DNA of 64,000 nucleotides from Cladochytrium replicatum (Eukaryota > Chytridiomycota > Chytridiomycetes > Cladochytriales > Cladochytriaceae), in NCBI GenBank assembly GCA_025526935.1, contig JAHLKD010000008.1:620001-684000 (forward strand), in the 5' to 3' direction. The notes under the pieces were generated by a model. The model did not search any database, was not told the origin of the DNA, and worked only from the letters and a program-made list of their open reading frames with translations. The position numbers and the translations under genes were made by a program. Positions within the stretch are counted from its first letter, which is position 1; each line of letters begins with the position of its first letter. Shown one piece after another: positions 53,601 to 64,000 of the stretch.

Positions 53601-56149
53601 GCGGGGAACTTGACAACAACGCCGTCATTGTACGCCGAAAGGAGCTCCTTCAACGTCGAACCGCCGGAACCAATCAATCGACCATGGTACTTGCTGTCTA
53701 CCTGCACCACCGACGTGACAAAATCCGCGAGAGTGTTGGCAAGGCTCAAAACCTCCCCGCGCACCTTCTCAACCAGCTCGGCATCTTTGCCGTCATTGCC
53801 GCGCTTTACGACGATCATAACTTCGTCGCTTCCGTCGCTCTCGGTGGGAACAACAATGTCGATGAGGCGACCGCCCCAGACAGGGTTGTTTTTGACCTTG
53901 GTGATGTTTGCGCCTGCCTTGCCGACAACGTACTTGTGCAAGCCGCGAGGGATTTCCACTTGTCCAAAGAACAGTGTAGTCGCCCATGTAGTGACCGTTG
54001 ACTTCAGGGCCTTGAAGGCCCCCTCGACGTCCGAAGTAGATTTGCCTTGAACCTCGAGAACGTGCGTGGAGGTCGCAGGGGGAATGGGGGTTTGCTGGTA
54101 AATGGATACGTTGTGGGTGGTTTCAATGTTCTTAAGAGTAGCTCGCTCTTTGATGTAAACAAAGCGAAGGAAGACCGCAATGTCTACACCTTTGGGAAGA
54201 AGGGCGGCAACGTCGAGTTCCTCCAAGGTGATCGAGTTGGACTAAGTGACGAAAGTAAGCCAACAATGGAAAGATATTTACTGAAGTCTAGGCTCACCTT
54301 GTCAAGAACCATCTGAAGAGCCTCTACGACGTTCGGGTTGGGACCAATGATCGTCACAATGTCGCTGGTGTCCGAGGCAACAGGCAAAAGCACGCTGCAG
54401 CCAGTCGCCTTGAAAATCTCTTCTAACCCAGCACCCCTCTGACCGAGGAGGAAGCGCTGCTGGCGCTTCTTGACGGGGGCCATCAACTTCTTTGAAGTAC
54501 GGTTGAGGTAGTCGTGTTTCTCCTTGATCTTCTCGGCGACCGCAAGAACTTCGGCACGGTCACCACGGAGGATAATCTCATCGAGATTCTTTTCGGTGGG
54601 GGTAGGTCCAAACGCGAGGAATGCAGGCGGAATGTCCAACTTAACGCCCTCGGGAAACTCGATTTCGGCTGCGATGAAGGGATGGAACTGGCGAGGAATC
54701 GCCATGCGAAGAATGTGCTTGCTGGTCTGTAAGATAAATCATTAAGCAAAGCCCATTTTTATCCCGGAAGAATGAAAAAATGGTTCAACGACTATCAAAA
54801 TAAAGTAAATGCACCAAAATTTGCCTTCTTACCCGCTGGGCAACAATGACTTCGATTTCCTTCTTTGCTATTTCGACGCCTTCAAAATCACCGGTGATGG
54901 TGACAGTCTGTTCTTCGTCTTCGATGATTCCATCGACGGGTTCCTTCTCTTCGCCGTTGGTTGCGGGAGGCTTCGGAAGCGAAATCTTTGTCAGAGTACG
55001 GGAGGTCAGAGCCTTGAGGGTGGATCCAGCCTTTCCGAGGAGGTGCGGGCGCACTGACGCGGGAATCGTCATGGTGTGACTGACCTAAGTGCGAAACGGG
55101 AATTCAGCACATATTTCAAAGAGCTCCAGAGAGAAAGCCCACCTCGATTGTAACGCCGTGAATGATTTCGCGTTTGGCCTGCTTGACGGCCTCGGGTTTT
55201 CCGGTAACCAAAAAGGTGATCGATTTCGTCTTGTTCGAAGTGGTCTTTTCAATGGTGGTACCGGTGCGATTGCCGACGTTGCGGAGAACCTCAGAGATGG
55301 CCTTGGCGTGCAACTGGGTGGGTTTCTATAAAACATGGAATTCATTGATTGTCCAGCGGTAATTCTGGATCCACAGATTCAAGAATTTAAAGTGATGGAA
55401 CACTTTTCTGGAGTGATACATCACCGCGGAGTGATACATATTTTCCATACATCGCCGCTGCATGCCGAGTGAAAGAACGCTTCGGGGTTATTCCATACAT
55501 CGGGGCTGGCATTCATTTGGTTTTTTTCCATACATCGGCGCTCCGCGCGGAGTGATAGAACACTTCGTGGTCATCCTTTCCTTTTTTTTCCATCCTTGGG
55601 CTCTCATTCTTTGTAGTTTTTTCATAACTCGGCGCTCCGCGCCGACACTGCGAGGGTATTCCATACGTGGACGCTGTCATTCTTTTGTTTTCTTTTCATA
55701 CATCAGAGCGGATACCTCACTCCAATTTTGTTTTCCCAGTAAAATACCTGCAGGTGGTGGGGGACCTCAAAGCGTTCGGTGACAGCGCGGACGACTGGGA
55801 TGGAGCCGCCCTTGAGCTGGCTAGTACGGTTGTAGGCGATGGGGGGCAACGGGGAGCGAGTGGCATTCGAGACGGGTAAAGCCGGGAAAGCGTCTTCGCT
55901 GGCGAGATCGATAGCGGGGCCAGATTTTTTGGCAGGGGCAGGAGGAGAAAGGTCAAGCGAGTCAGAAGCACCAGCATTAGCAGCCGCAACGGCAGCAGCA
56001 GCATTAAGAGAGACAGAGTCATCCGAGACAGTTGGATCATTAACATTCACGATCAAGTCGGCAGGGTGGTCAGCGGTGGTCTGAGAGTAGATAGTAGTGG
56101 CCAGCTGGACGTGCAGCGAGCGCAGAACGGGGTCGGAATCGAAGGACAT
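50605..56149 (-). CDS. vigilin / Scp160-like multi-KH RNA-binding protein
   Basis: Polysome/ER-associated RNA-binding protein. About 1,700 residues in six or so exons: start 56149, exons ending near 55749, 55142, 54832, 54297 and 52725, last exon 52717-50605. An N-terminal Ala/Ser region with 'EDAFPALPVS' is followed by many KH domains recognised by GxxG loops: 'LLGKAGSTLKAL', 'LLGQRGAGLEEI', 'VVGKAGANITKV', 'LIGSGGSTLKEL', 'VIGKEGKGVRRI', 'VVGRAGARINKI', 'VIGPSGSRIKKL' and 'IIGRAGSIITRI', plus several degenerate KH copies lacking GxxG. The C-terminus is a low-complexity tail of Ala/Pro with Lys runs and 'DDDGWETVNTVKK'. The KH number and order match vigilin/Scp160. Intron 1 (about 55327-55748) contains a minisatellite. 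Confidence 0.93.
55400..55725. repeat. degenerate minisatellite inside vigilin intron 1
   Basis: Recurring blocks 'ttccatacatcggggctg', 'ccatacatcggcgctccgcg', 'ggagtgatacat' and 'cattcttttgttt' are spaced at about 80-110 bp. The core holds the perfect palindrome 'ctccgcgcggag' (55541-55552) and a related hairpin 'ggcgctccgcgcc' near 55630. It lies wholly within the intron between the N-terminal exon and the first KH exon. Confidence 0.7.
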
Positions 56150-56825
56150 CTTTACAAATAAGATTAGAAAATAGCAACGGTAGTCACAATATCATGTAGC
56201 ATACGGTTGGTTGACCGGAACAGAACAGAACGAGAACCTGGAAGGCTGGTGTGGCAGTGCTGTGAGGTGGCAGGTTGGAATTGAATTGAATTAATTGGAA
56301 TTATTGAAACTGAATTGAATTGAATTATTGAATTGGACTATTGAATTGGACTGAATTACAATTATTATTGATTAAAACAGGACAAATAACAATTATAGTT
56401 ATCTTTAGACATTTTGACATCCCGTTTAATACTAGTAGGTGGTATTGGTGCTGTTTTCTCCACTAGAACAACACTGCCACAACCCTGTTGCCCTGAACAA
56501 TTGTGGTCGTGCTCTCTGATATTCATTATTGCATAAAATTACAGCTTTTCGGCCATTGTTCTATTGTTCTAGCACATCACACCGGAGCTGTCGATGTCTC
56601 TCGCAACAGAGTTGACATATTAGTGTATTACCAATAATATATTTATTACTGCAATGTGAATGTCTCCTCAATTCTCGACCACCTCAACGACTGGGATGGA
56701 TGATGGCTTTGGATGCGGTGATTATGCTGGCCATGTCAAACCTACGAACAAACAATACCATCAAAATACCATCAAAAAAGGTCGCTCAGCCACAATCATT
56801 TGGTTTCTTTACGTAGACCGAAGAA
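56150..56825. promoter_or_regulatory. divergent promoter region between vigilin and eIF5B
   Basis: 676 bp separate the two translation-related start codons. It contains an A/T-rich simple repeat (56276-56380, listed separately). An upstream ATG at 56660 opens an 82-codon frame that overlaps the eIF5B start in another frame; if transcription begins before it, it would act as an inhibitory upstream ORF. Confidence 0.5.
56276..56380. repeat. GAATT-rich simple repeat
   Basis: Imperfect runs of 'gaattgaattgaatt', 'aattggaattattgaaactg' and 'attattgaattggac'. Low complexity, AT-rich, placed in the shared promoter region. Confidence 0.8.
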
Positions 56826-59800
56826 ATGCCACCCAAGAAGAGGGGAACCAAATCAAAGCTAGGTGGTGGTGCTGGTGCTGGTGCAGCGTGTGTATTTCAA
56901 TACTTTAAAGTAGATCTTATCTAATCATCTTCTTGTGCAGAATCGATGATGATGATGTCGATATCCAGTTCTCCGAAGACGCTCCTGACTCAATCGCTTC
57001 TTCGCAACCACCACCGCCCCCGGAGGACACATACAATCAGGACGAAGATGGCAACGATCTCGGTGGTCTCATGTCCATGATCGCCTCCTCCGCTTCGAAG
57101 CGGAGAGACAAAAAGAAGAAGGGTGGGAGAGGTGGTGACGACGACGAGGAGGATGCCGCTGCAATTCTTAAAAAGTTGGAGAAGAAAGCTGCTGACGCTG
57201 AATTTGATGCTCCACTGAGCAAAAAGAAAAAGAAGGCAAAGACCGTCAGGCCGTCATTTGCTGCATTGATGGACCTCGACGACGACCAGAACGGGGACGA
57301 TGACGACGTGGAGGAGGAAGGAAAGCCGAAAGCAAAGAAGGGTGGAAAGAAGTCATCAAAGAAGGTTGATGACGACTATGACACGGAACTGGACGGAGTC
57401 GTTCCCGAAGCCGAGGAAAAGGGGAACAAGGGAAAGAAGGGCAAGAAATCGAAAAAGGATGACGACTTCGAGGCCGAGCTTGCAGTCGAGGAAAACGACG
57501 CCGAACCGATCCCTGCACCTGCACCATCAAAAAAGAAAGGAAAGAAGGGAAAGAAGGTTGGAGACGATGATTTCGAAGCCGAGCTCGAACGAGTCGCTGC
57601 GGAAATAGAAGCACCCGCTGCTGCAGCCCCTGCAGCCCCAGCTGGAAAGAAGGGCAAAAAGGGCAAAAAGGGAGGCGAGGACGATTTCGAAGCGGAATTG
57701 GAACGCGTTGCTGCCGAGGTTGAATCGGCTGCAGCACCAGAAGCTCCCTCTGCACCAGAAAAGAAGGGCAAAAAGGGTAAAAAGGGAGCAAAAGCAGATG
57801 ACGAAGATGCCGAGGAAGCTGCACCAGCTCCTGAGCCTTCGAAGTTCCCTGAAGAAGATGCAGGGTCGGATGACGATGCAGAAGAGGGCGGTGCCGTAAA
57901 GATCAAATCCAAGAAAGAGAAGGAACGAGAGCGAAAAGAGCGACAAAAGCTCCAAAAGAAGGAGCAACAAGCGAAGAAGGTCGGATCCACACCCGCCGTA
58001 GCCACTCCACCACCCGAAGCCGCTCCCGCGCCAGCCGCCGAGGACGCGGAATCTGACAATGAGGAAGGAGCAGCCGGCGCCGCCGATAAGAAGAAAAAGA
58101 AGAAGAAGAAGGGAGCTTCGACCGCTGCAACCTCAACCCCTGCTGAAGATGAAGCCGCCGCAGCGAAAGGCAAGAAGAAGCCTGCTGCACCTCTTGCGGC
58201 GATCAAAAAGGCCCTCCAGGCTCAAAAGGAGGCGGAGGAACGTGAGAAGTTGAGGATTGAGGAGGAGGAGCGGAAGATTCGGGAAGAAGAGGAGAGGATC
58301 GCTGCTGCTGAGAGAGCGAAGGAAGAGGCTAAGCAGAAGAAGAAGGAAAAAGAAAAGGTTCGTTAGAGAGAGAGCGCCTGTCGTTTCCAGTGGGTTTGGA
58401 CTCAATCTCCTCCCCAACCCCCCACAAACAGCAAAAGATCGAGGAGCTCAAAAAGTCGGGTCAGTACTTGACACCCGCACAGCGTGCCAAGAAGGCTGCC
58501 GAGCTGGCGAAACTCGAAGCCATGAAGTCCGCAGGTCTGATCAAGGTTCCCCTCAACGCCGATGGCACCGCAGCCGAAACAGCGAAACCAAAGAAGGTGG
58601 TTTATGGAAACAAGAAAAAGAAGGGCGGCGCGAAGTCCGACGAAAAGGAGCCTGAAGCTGAAGCTAAAAGCGCAACCGCTGAGGACTCACCGAAGGCAGC
58701 TGAGTATGAACCTGAGGCAGTACCTGAGTCCGAGCCCATTGCAACACCATCGAATGGAACTGCTGCCGTCGTACCCAAGGCCATCGGCAAAGTCAAAGAC
58801 AGTTGGGACGATGAGTCCGAGGAAGAGGAAGAACAGCCTGTTGCAGAGGTAAAGGACAACTGGGATGATGAAGAGGAAGGTTAGTTCATTTTGTGGCAAG
58901 CTATCTGGAATTTTTGAACTTTTTTTGTGATGGATGATCTAGAATCCGCATCAGTCAAGAAAGCTGCCGCTGTCGGACCGAAATCCGCACCTGCACCCGC
59001 AAAGTCCGCCTCCGAATCGAAACCGTCTGCTGCCACCAAAGCAGATGAAGAAGATAATGATGACGAGGAGGAAGAGGACAATGAGGACGACGGTGAGGAT
59101 GATGACGAGGACGACGAGGACAACGATGATGATGGTGACGACGACGACGATGATGACGACGCCTCATCGGATGAGGAGTTGACCGTTGCACAGCGCATGG
59201 CTTTGAAGAGAAAGCAGGAAGCGGCTGAGCGGAGACAAAAGCGGCACGAGGACGCACTTGCAGCACGATCTGCAGCGGACTTGCGCTCCCCCATTTGCGT
59301 CATTTTGGGCCACGTCGATCATGGAAAGGTGTGTGAATGGATTGCTCCATGATTTGTTTTGTGGTGAACTAGGCCAACAATCAACCACGTTTAGACCAAG
59401 CTGCTCGACAAAATCCGCCAGACAAATGTTCAAGAAGGAGAAGCCGGTGGGATTACCCAGCAGATCGGCGCCACATACTTCCCACTTGACGCCATCAAGG
59501 AGAAGACAGCACGTCTAAACTCCACAGACGGTTTCGAGTACCGTGTCCCGGGTCTCCTAATGATCGACACACCCGGTCACGAGTCTTTCACAAACTTGCG
59601 ATCCCGCGGTTCCTCGCTCTGCAACATTGCTATTCTTGTCATCGACATCACACAGGGTCTCCAACCTCAGACGCTCGAGTCCATCGGCTTGCTTCGTCAG
59701 CGAAAGACCCCCTTCATCGTTGCTTTGAACAAGGTAGACAGGCTTTACGGATGGAAGACGATTGAGAACAACCCGATCCGAGACTCTTTGAAACTTCAGG

Positions 59801-61268
59801 ACGCGAATGTGATCAAGGAATTCGAGGACAAGGTGGCGAGGGCGAAGCTCGCATTGATGGAGCAAGGGTTGAACTCCGAGCTTTACTACGAGAACAAGAA
59901 CTACGCAAAGTTTGTCTCGCTCGTCCCAACATCTGCTGTGACTGGCGAGGGTATCCCCGACCTTCTTCACCTCCTGATCTTCCTGACCCAATCGAGGATG
60001 AGCGATTCCTTGATGTACCTGTCCGAAGTCGAAGGCACCGTTCTGGAAGTAAAGGTAATCGAAGGTCTCGGCACCACGATCGACGTTGTGCTCTCGAACG
60101 GAGTTCTTCACGAAGGCGACCGCGTCGTACTCTGCGGTCTCAACGGCGGTATAGCGACAACCATCCGTGCGCTCCTAACCCCACAACCGATGCGCGAGCT
60201 CCGCATCAAGGGCCAATACATCCACCACAAGTCCGTCAAGGCCGCCCTCGGTGTCAAGATCTCCGCACCCGATCTTGACAAAGCGATCGCCGGTTCCCGA
60301 CTTCTCGTCGTGGGACCCGACGACGACGAGGAAGACATGAAGGAAGAAGTGATGTCCGACCTCACCTCGCTCATGAAGCAAGTCACGACCGGCCGCGGCG
60401 TGTGTGTCCAAGCATCCACACTGGGTTCCCTCGAAGCGCTCCTCACGTTCCTGAAATCACAAAACATCCCGGTGTCGGGCTTTAACATCGGCCCCGTGCA
60501 CAAGAAGGACGTCATCCGTGCATCAGTGATGCTAGAGCGCGCAAGGGAGTACGCACAGCTCCTCGCCTTTGACGTCTCGATCGACAAGGAAGCAGCCGAT
60601 ATGGCCGAAGAGCTCGGCGTGAAGATCTTCAAGGCGGACGTCATCTACCATCTCTTCGACGCTTTCCAGAAGTACATGTCCGACATTGCGGAGCAGAAGA
60701 AGAAGGATGAGGCACCCAAGGCTATCTGGCCCTGCATCCTGAAACCTATGGCGACGGCGGTTTACAACAAGCGGAACCCGATCATTATAGGTATGGATGT
60801 CGTTGAAGGTTCTCTGAGAATTGGAACCCCGTTGTGTGTCGTAAACCCTGAGGTAAAACTTGGGGCTGGCCCTCAAACTCACTGGCATATGTGCGTTGGC
60901 TCACGGTGCCCCCTATTTTCATAGAAACAAGTCATTCCGATTGGCAAAGTCACTGGCATTGAAGTCAATCACAAAGCTCGGGACATCTTCAAGAAAGGTG
61001 ATCCTGCAATGGCAGTGAAGATCGAATCTGCTTCGTACGAAACACCAAAGATGTACGGACGACACTTTGATCACAACAATGAAATTTATAGCCACGTAAG
61101 AATGAAAATCTCACTCCATACCGTATTTTCCTTCACCCATTGCTGACTTTTTTGATTCAGGTGACAAGAACATCAATCGATGTTATGAAGACCACATTCA
61201 GGAATCAAATGACAGATGAAGATTGGAAAACAATCATCAAGCTGAAGAAGGTGTTGAACATTACTTGA
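56826..61268 (+). CDS. FUN12: translation initiation factor eIF5B (IF2 family GTPase)
   Basis: GTPase that joins the 60S subunit to the initiation complex. Start 56826 '[20 protein letters not shown]'. The long N-terminal region (to about 59270) is highly charged: Lys blocks, repeated '[13 protein letters not shown]' units, 'KKGKKGKKG', and an Asp/Glu run near 59040-59160. The GTPase domain begins '[20 protein letters not shown]', with an intron splitting the P-loop at 59328-59393. Switch I '[16 protein letters not shown]', G3 '[13 protein letters not shown]', G4 '[14 protein letters not shown]' and G5 '[15 protein letters not shown]'. Domains II-IV include '[20 protein letters not shown]', '[17 protein letters not shown]', '[20 protein letters not shown]' and C-terminal '[15 protein letters not shown]' then '[16 protein letters not shown]'. 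Stop 61266-61268. About 1,300 residues. Confidence 0.97.
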
Positions 61269-61569
61269 TTGTTTGCAGTGCAAACATCTTTCTATTCTTT
61301 GAGTTTGTGACTGGACTTATCGAGTTCGATTTGTTTATTACTATAACCCCAAGCGGTTACAATTTGGCCCTTAAATCTGTTGGAAAAGTAAACAAGCAGC
61401 ATTTGGAAACCCCCTTTTTCGTTTATGCGTGGTAATCAGGTTCAGACCAACTAACGTTTCGTTCACGGTCGCGGTGAACAAATACTTGCCATCTGGCCAC
61501 ACATTGGGCATATAAGAAGTCGTAGTGTTCAATAGAGTACCTTTAGAGGTGTTCGGATGTCGGTTGCTG
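61269..61569. other. short intergenic region
   Basis: Between convergent eIF5B (+) and the decayed kinase tract (-). Nothing recognised beyond probable 3' UTR. Confidence 0.4.
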
Positions 61570-63860
61570 TCATTGAAGTTGATGTTTTATCCCAGAAGGG
61601 CAAACGAATCGGTTCTGACCCACAATAGAGAAGCAGTTTTGTGATGGCGAGTCTGAATTATCCGCCACAACAGAAAATGTTGCGCTTTGATCCAGTGTAA
61701 GTCTACGACAGTCAAAGTCGACTCGCTTTTGAAGTTCGAGGCTTAGAGACTTGAAGACGGATCTGCGGTACATAGCCTTCATTGCTTCTCCGAAGAATGG
61801 GACGTGAAAACTCTCGCCACTTGTTGCATTTGTACATAAAGCAGATGATACCTTCTCTCTCTGAGAGCCAATGAGCAGGCACCGATCGTCGCCAGATACA
61901 TACATGTTTCGCCCTTCCACTGTGATGTTAAAGCTTCGAAACGTGCTCCGTTGGATGTGTCCAGGACAGAAATGAATGATTGGGTCTTGGTGGCAAATCG
62001 GTCTAATGCGCGTATGTTCCTCCAAAGTACGGATAGTGAGATAGTGGTCATCGGAAGAGAGCGCCAATCCAAATGACGAGGGTGAAGCTGATGGGAACAG
62101 TCCAGTTCCTCGTGATTTTGAAGTGAGAACTCTCACTCGGTGATTGCAATCTCGTTAGTCACAGAGTTGCCCTCCTGTCGTAGAGTCCACCCAGTACAAC
62201 CCATTGTCCGTTGACGTAACCAAGAGCCTGGTCTCGCCGATATCTTTCACCGGTTAAATGGAATTTGATTTTGTTGCCTTTTGATATCTGTTTGTAGTAA
62301 AGCGCAATCGTTCCTAACTGGCCTCGTATACAGCGCGGTGACGACTCAGCTCCACCTTGTTAAAACTAACAACTGAGCCAAAAATACCAAGATATTCTAG
62401 CCGCAGCGTCAGTTGTCCTTATCCCTCGATATCCAACACCTCTGGAGATATAGCCGGTACTAAAAATGAATATACAAATCGAGAAACGCGCTCTTCTTCC
62501 TTATCCGAAACCGAGACCGGTTTGACGATCAATGCTGAATATGCAGGCTGGACGAACCAGTGGTGGATACAGATGTCCATTGCCCGTTCCGTAAGGTACT
62601 ACTAAGTCGAGCGTGGGAATGTTCCACCCAAATCAAAGTACTTGCTCGACACTTTGGGTTTACTTCGAACAATATATTGAATTACGCTGGAATAAATCGA
62701 TTCGAATCTTTTGGCGTATTCCCCGTCGATACGTATCCATTGTCCAGCCCATTTTTCTTCTGTCTTCAATCTATCGTTGGAATTGCTCTTGGCAGCAATG
62801 CTAGCCGAAGCCGCAGCGTCGGCTCCTTTCCACTGTGCTTTGATGGACTCAGTGATTGAGATGATTTCCGCAAAACGCGGTCTCAATGTGGGATCGTCGC
62901 TCCGACAACGTTGAATGAGTGACCAGGTCTTCATCGGTATGACTTGGTCCCCGCCCAGAGGAAGCGTGACCACAAGCTGAGCCTCTGACTCTGGCTCAAT
63001 TACCCTGAGCTCGAACGGGACGTGCCTTTGGAAAACAGATGGTATAAAACCAAGGCGAATGAGTACACATCTGAAGGACCGTCAATCTTTTTGTATTCCA
63101 TGCAAAAGGCTTAGAAATACAGATTCAGGCGGGCGATAACCTTCACTTTAGAACTTGTCCGGCTTTCAATTTAGAACTTTTCCGGCTTTCAATTTAGAAC
63201 TTCTCCGGTGCCATGTATGCAAGTTTCCCACCAACGGTACCCGAGCTGGCGATGCTTGTTTGTGAATTGAGCGACTTCGCTTTTTCAGAAGCCAAAGTCT
63301 GCGAATTTCGCAACCAGCCCGCCATTTTAGAACATTGAGTGGCTTCAGGTCACCGTGAATTATCGGGATTGCAATGAGTGCCGGTAGTGCATTCCACTGG
63401 CGAAGTCCAAAGCAAATCTGGACGTAAATGCTGTACTGACATACGCCTTGTTTCTTTCAATTTACTCTGAGAAACAGCATGAGTGAATAAAAATCTGACG
63501 GGGGACCTCGATCATACATGGGAAGGTTCGCAAACACTTGCATACTCCATAACCGGCAGCTGGAGCGCAGAGTTGAATCCTAATTGTTTAGAGTTGTAGC
63601 ACAACGAGCGAGTTACGTAAATTGGTGTGCATGGGGGTTCATACATCATACCTGACCCATTCCCCACTGCAGAATATTCGGATTGCTCCCGCATCTCGCT
63701 TTCATTGCAGACAAGCTTTCTCGTTGTGAGCGTGAAAACCCTTCCATTCCGTCTGTTCCACCTTCTACCAAAGGCACACCATTCTTGTCTAAAACAATGT
63801 GCGAGTTGGGGATAGTTGAAACCGGCATATCCTTTGTGCCTTTGTGTGAACAACACCGCT
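61570..63860 (-). pseudogene. decayed TKL-type protein kinase with beta-propeller-like C-terminal region
   Basis: Kinase motifs appear in order on the minus strand but in changing frames: 'SLSAMKARCGSNPNILQ' (about 63720-63670), 'LPVMEYASV' (about 63555-63530), 'YDRGPPSDFYSLM', catalytic loop 'PIIHGDLKPLNVL' (about 63360-63320), 'VAKFADFG' (about 63308-63286), activation segment 'SEKAKSLNSQTSIASSGTV' then 'GKLAYMAPE' (about 63284-63208), and subdomain XI 'WSLIQRCRSDDPTLRPRFAE' (62922-62863). HGDLKP is characteristic of TKL kinases. Frame changes lie on both sides of DFG, and a 23 bp tandem repeat after APE introduces TAA codons. Farther along, 'TRLLVTSTDNGLYWVDSTTG' (about 62243-62185) and 'ALSSDDHYLTIRTLEEHTRI' look like propeller blades, suggesting a kinase-propeller fusion ancestor. 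Confidence 0.7.
63147..63208. repeat. 23 bp tandem repeat, 2.7 copies, in kinase pseudogene
   Basis: Units 'tttagaacttgtccggctttcaa' with small changes begin at 63147, 63170 and 63193 (last is partial). On the coding strand each unit duplicates the end of the APE motif codons (CCGGAxAAGTTC) followed by TAA. Because 23 is not divisible by three, each copy also shifts frame. Confidence 0.85.
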
Positions 63861-64000
63861 GAGCTGTTATCTTACCCTCGGACTTTACGGTGGAAAATGT
63901 GTAGATTTATATACTACAAGCTGCAACAATCTATTTCTTTCTAGTTCATTTTAGATGTAAACAAATATAATTGCAGCAGATGCTTGTGCAACAAATTCTA

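Noticed and set aside
52737-54050. Plus-strand frame of 437 codons
   Set aside because: Antisense of the KH-domain exon; no domain features of its own.
55631-55643. Hairpin 'ggcgctccgcgcc' as a terminator or riboswitch
   Set aside because: It lies inside a eukaryotic intron and repeats in a minisatellite; bacterial-type terminators do not apply here.
57376-58206. Minus-strand frame of 276 codons rich in Ser/Phe/Ala
   Set aside because: Antisense of the Lys/Glu/Ala repeats in eIF5B; the run of Phe and Ser comes from reading AAG/GAA/GCA repeats backwards.

Overview
The window is a nuclear contig from a fungus, most likely an early-diverging zoosporic (chytrid-like) fungus. Genes carry many short GT..AG introns. 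The secreted cellulases have fungal CBM1 cellulose-binding modules, the cytosolic machinery is clearly eukaryotic, and the signalling genes (an HCN/CNG-type cyclic-nucleotide-gated channel, a receptor-linked class I cyclic nucleotide phosphodiesterase, a TKL-type kinase relic) are of kinds typical of flagellated fungi rather than yeasts or mushrooms. The lineage call is inference from gene content; no rRNA or other phylogenetic marker is present.

Layout: 1-2693 (+) TBC-domain Rab GAP, 5' truncated by the window edge; 2908-3851 (-) small secreted protein with a dispersed repeat in an intron; 4661-5608 (-) single-pass membrane coiled-coil protein; 5795-7029 (+) F-box protein; 7030-9195 gene-poor with a second copy of the dispersed repeat and a minisatellite; 9196-10519 (+) disordered protein; 10520-12788 decayed coding tracts on (-); 12789-14826 (+) USP16/45-type deubiquitinase lacking a visible Cys box; 15032-17779 (+) HCN/CNG channel; 18256-19483 (-) palmitoyl-protein thioesterase; 19597-20250 (+) broken ARF-like GTPase; 20437-21952 (-) GH5-CBM1; 23853-26310 (+) casein kinase 1; 28631-30950 (-) CBM1-GH5-beta-sandwich; 31371-33032 (-) threonine aldolase; 33178-37684 (-) extracellular ANF-receptor-like domain, one membrane helix and PDE catalytic domain; 37883-39698 (-) double DsbA/GST-kappa-like protein; 40001-41655 (+) short/branched-chain acyl-CoA dehydrogenase; 41656-43875 gene-poor with possible relics; 43876-45952 (+) KIAA0930-family protein; 46408-49600 (+) F-box/ankyrin-like cluster with two decayed copies and one mostly intact copy; 50605-56149 (-) vigilin/Scp160 multi-KH protein; 56826-61268 (+) eIF5B; 61570-63860 (-) decayed TKL kinase with beta-propeller-like tail.

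Themes. (1) Cyclic nucleotide signalling: the channel that should open on cAMP/cGMP and the receptor PDE that should destroy it lie about 15 kb apart. The receptor PDE is the most unusual gene: a periplasmic-binding-type extracellular sensor wired by a single membrane helix to a phosphodiesterase with all key catalytic residues. (2) Cellulose degradation: two secreted GH5 enzymes with CBM1 flank the casein kinase gene. (3) Translation: vigilin and eIF5B are divergently arranged over a shared 0.7 kb intergenic region. (4) Decay: an ARF-like GTPase, two ankyrin copies and a kinase carry frameshifts and stops, while the large housekeeping genes beside them read cleanly, so the breaks are probably real rather than sequencing noise.
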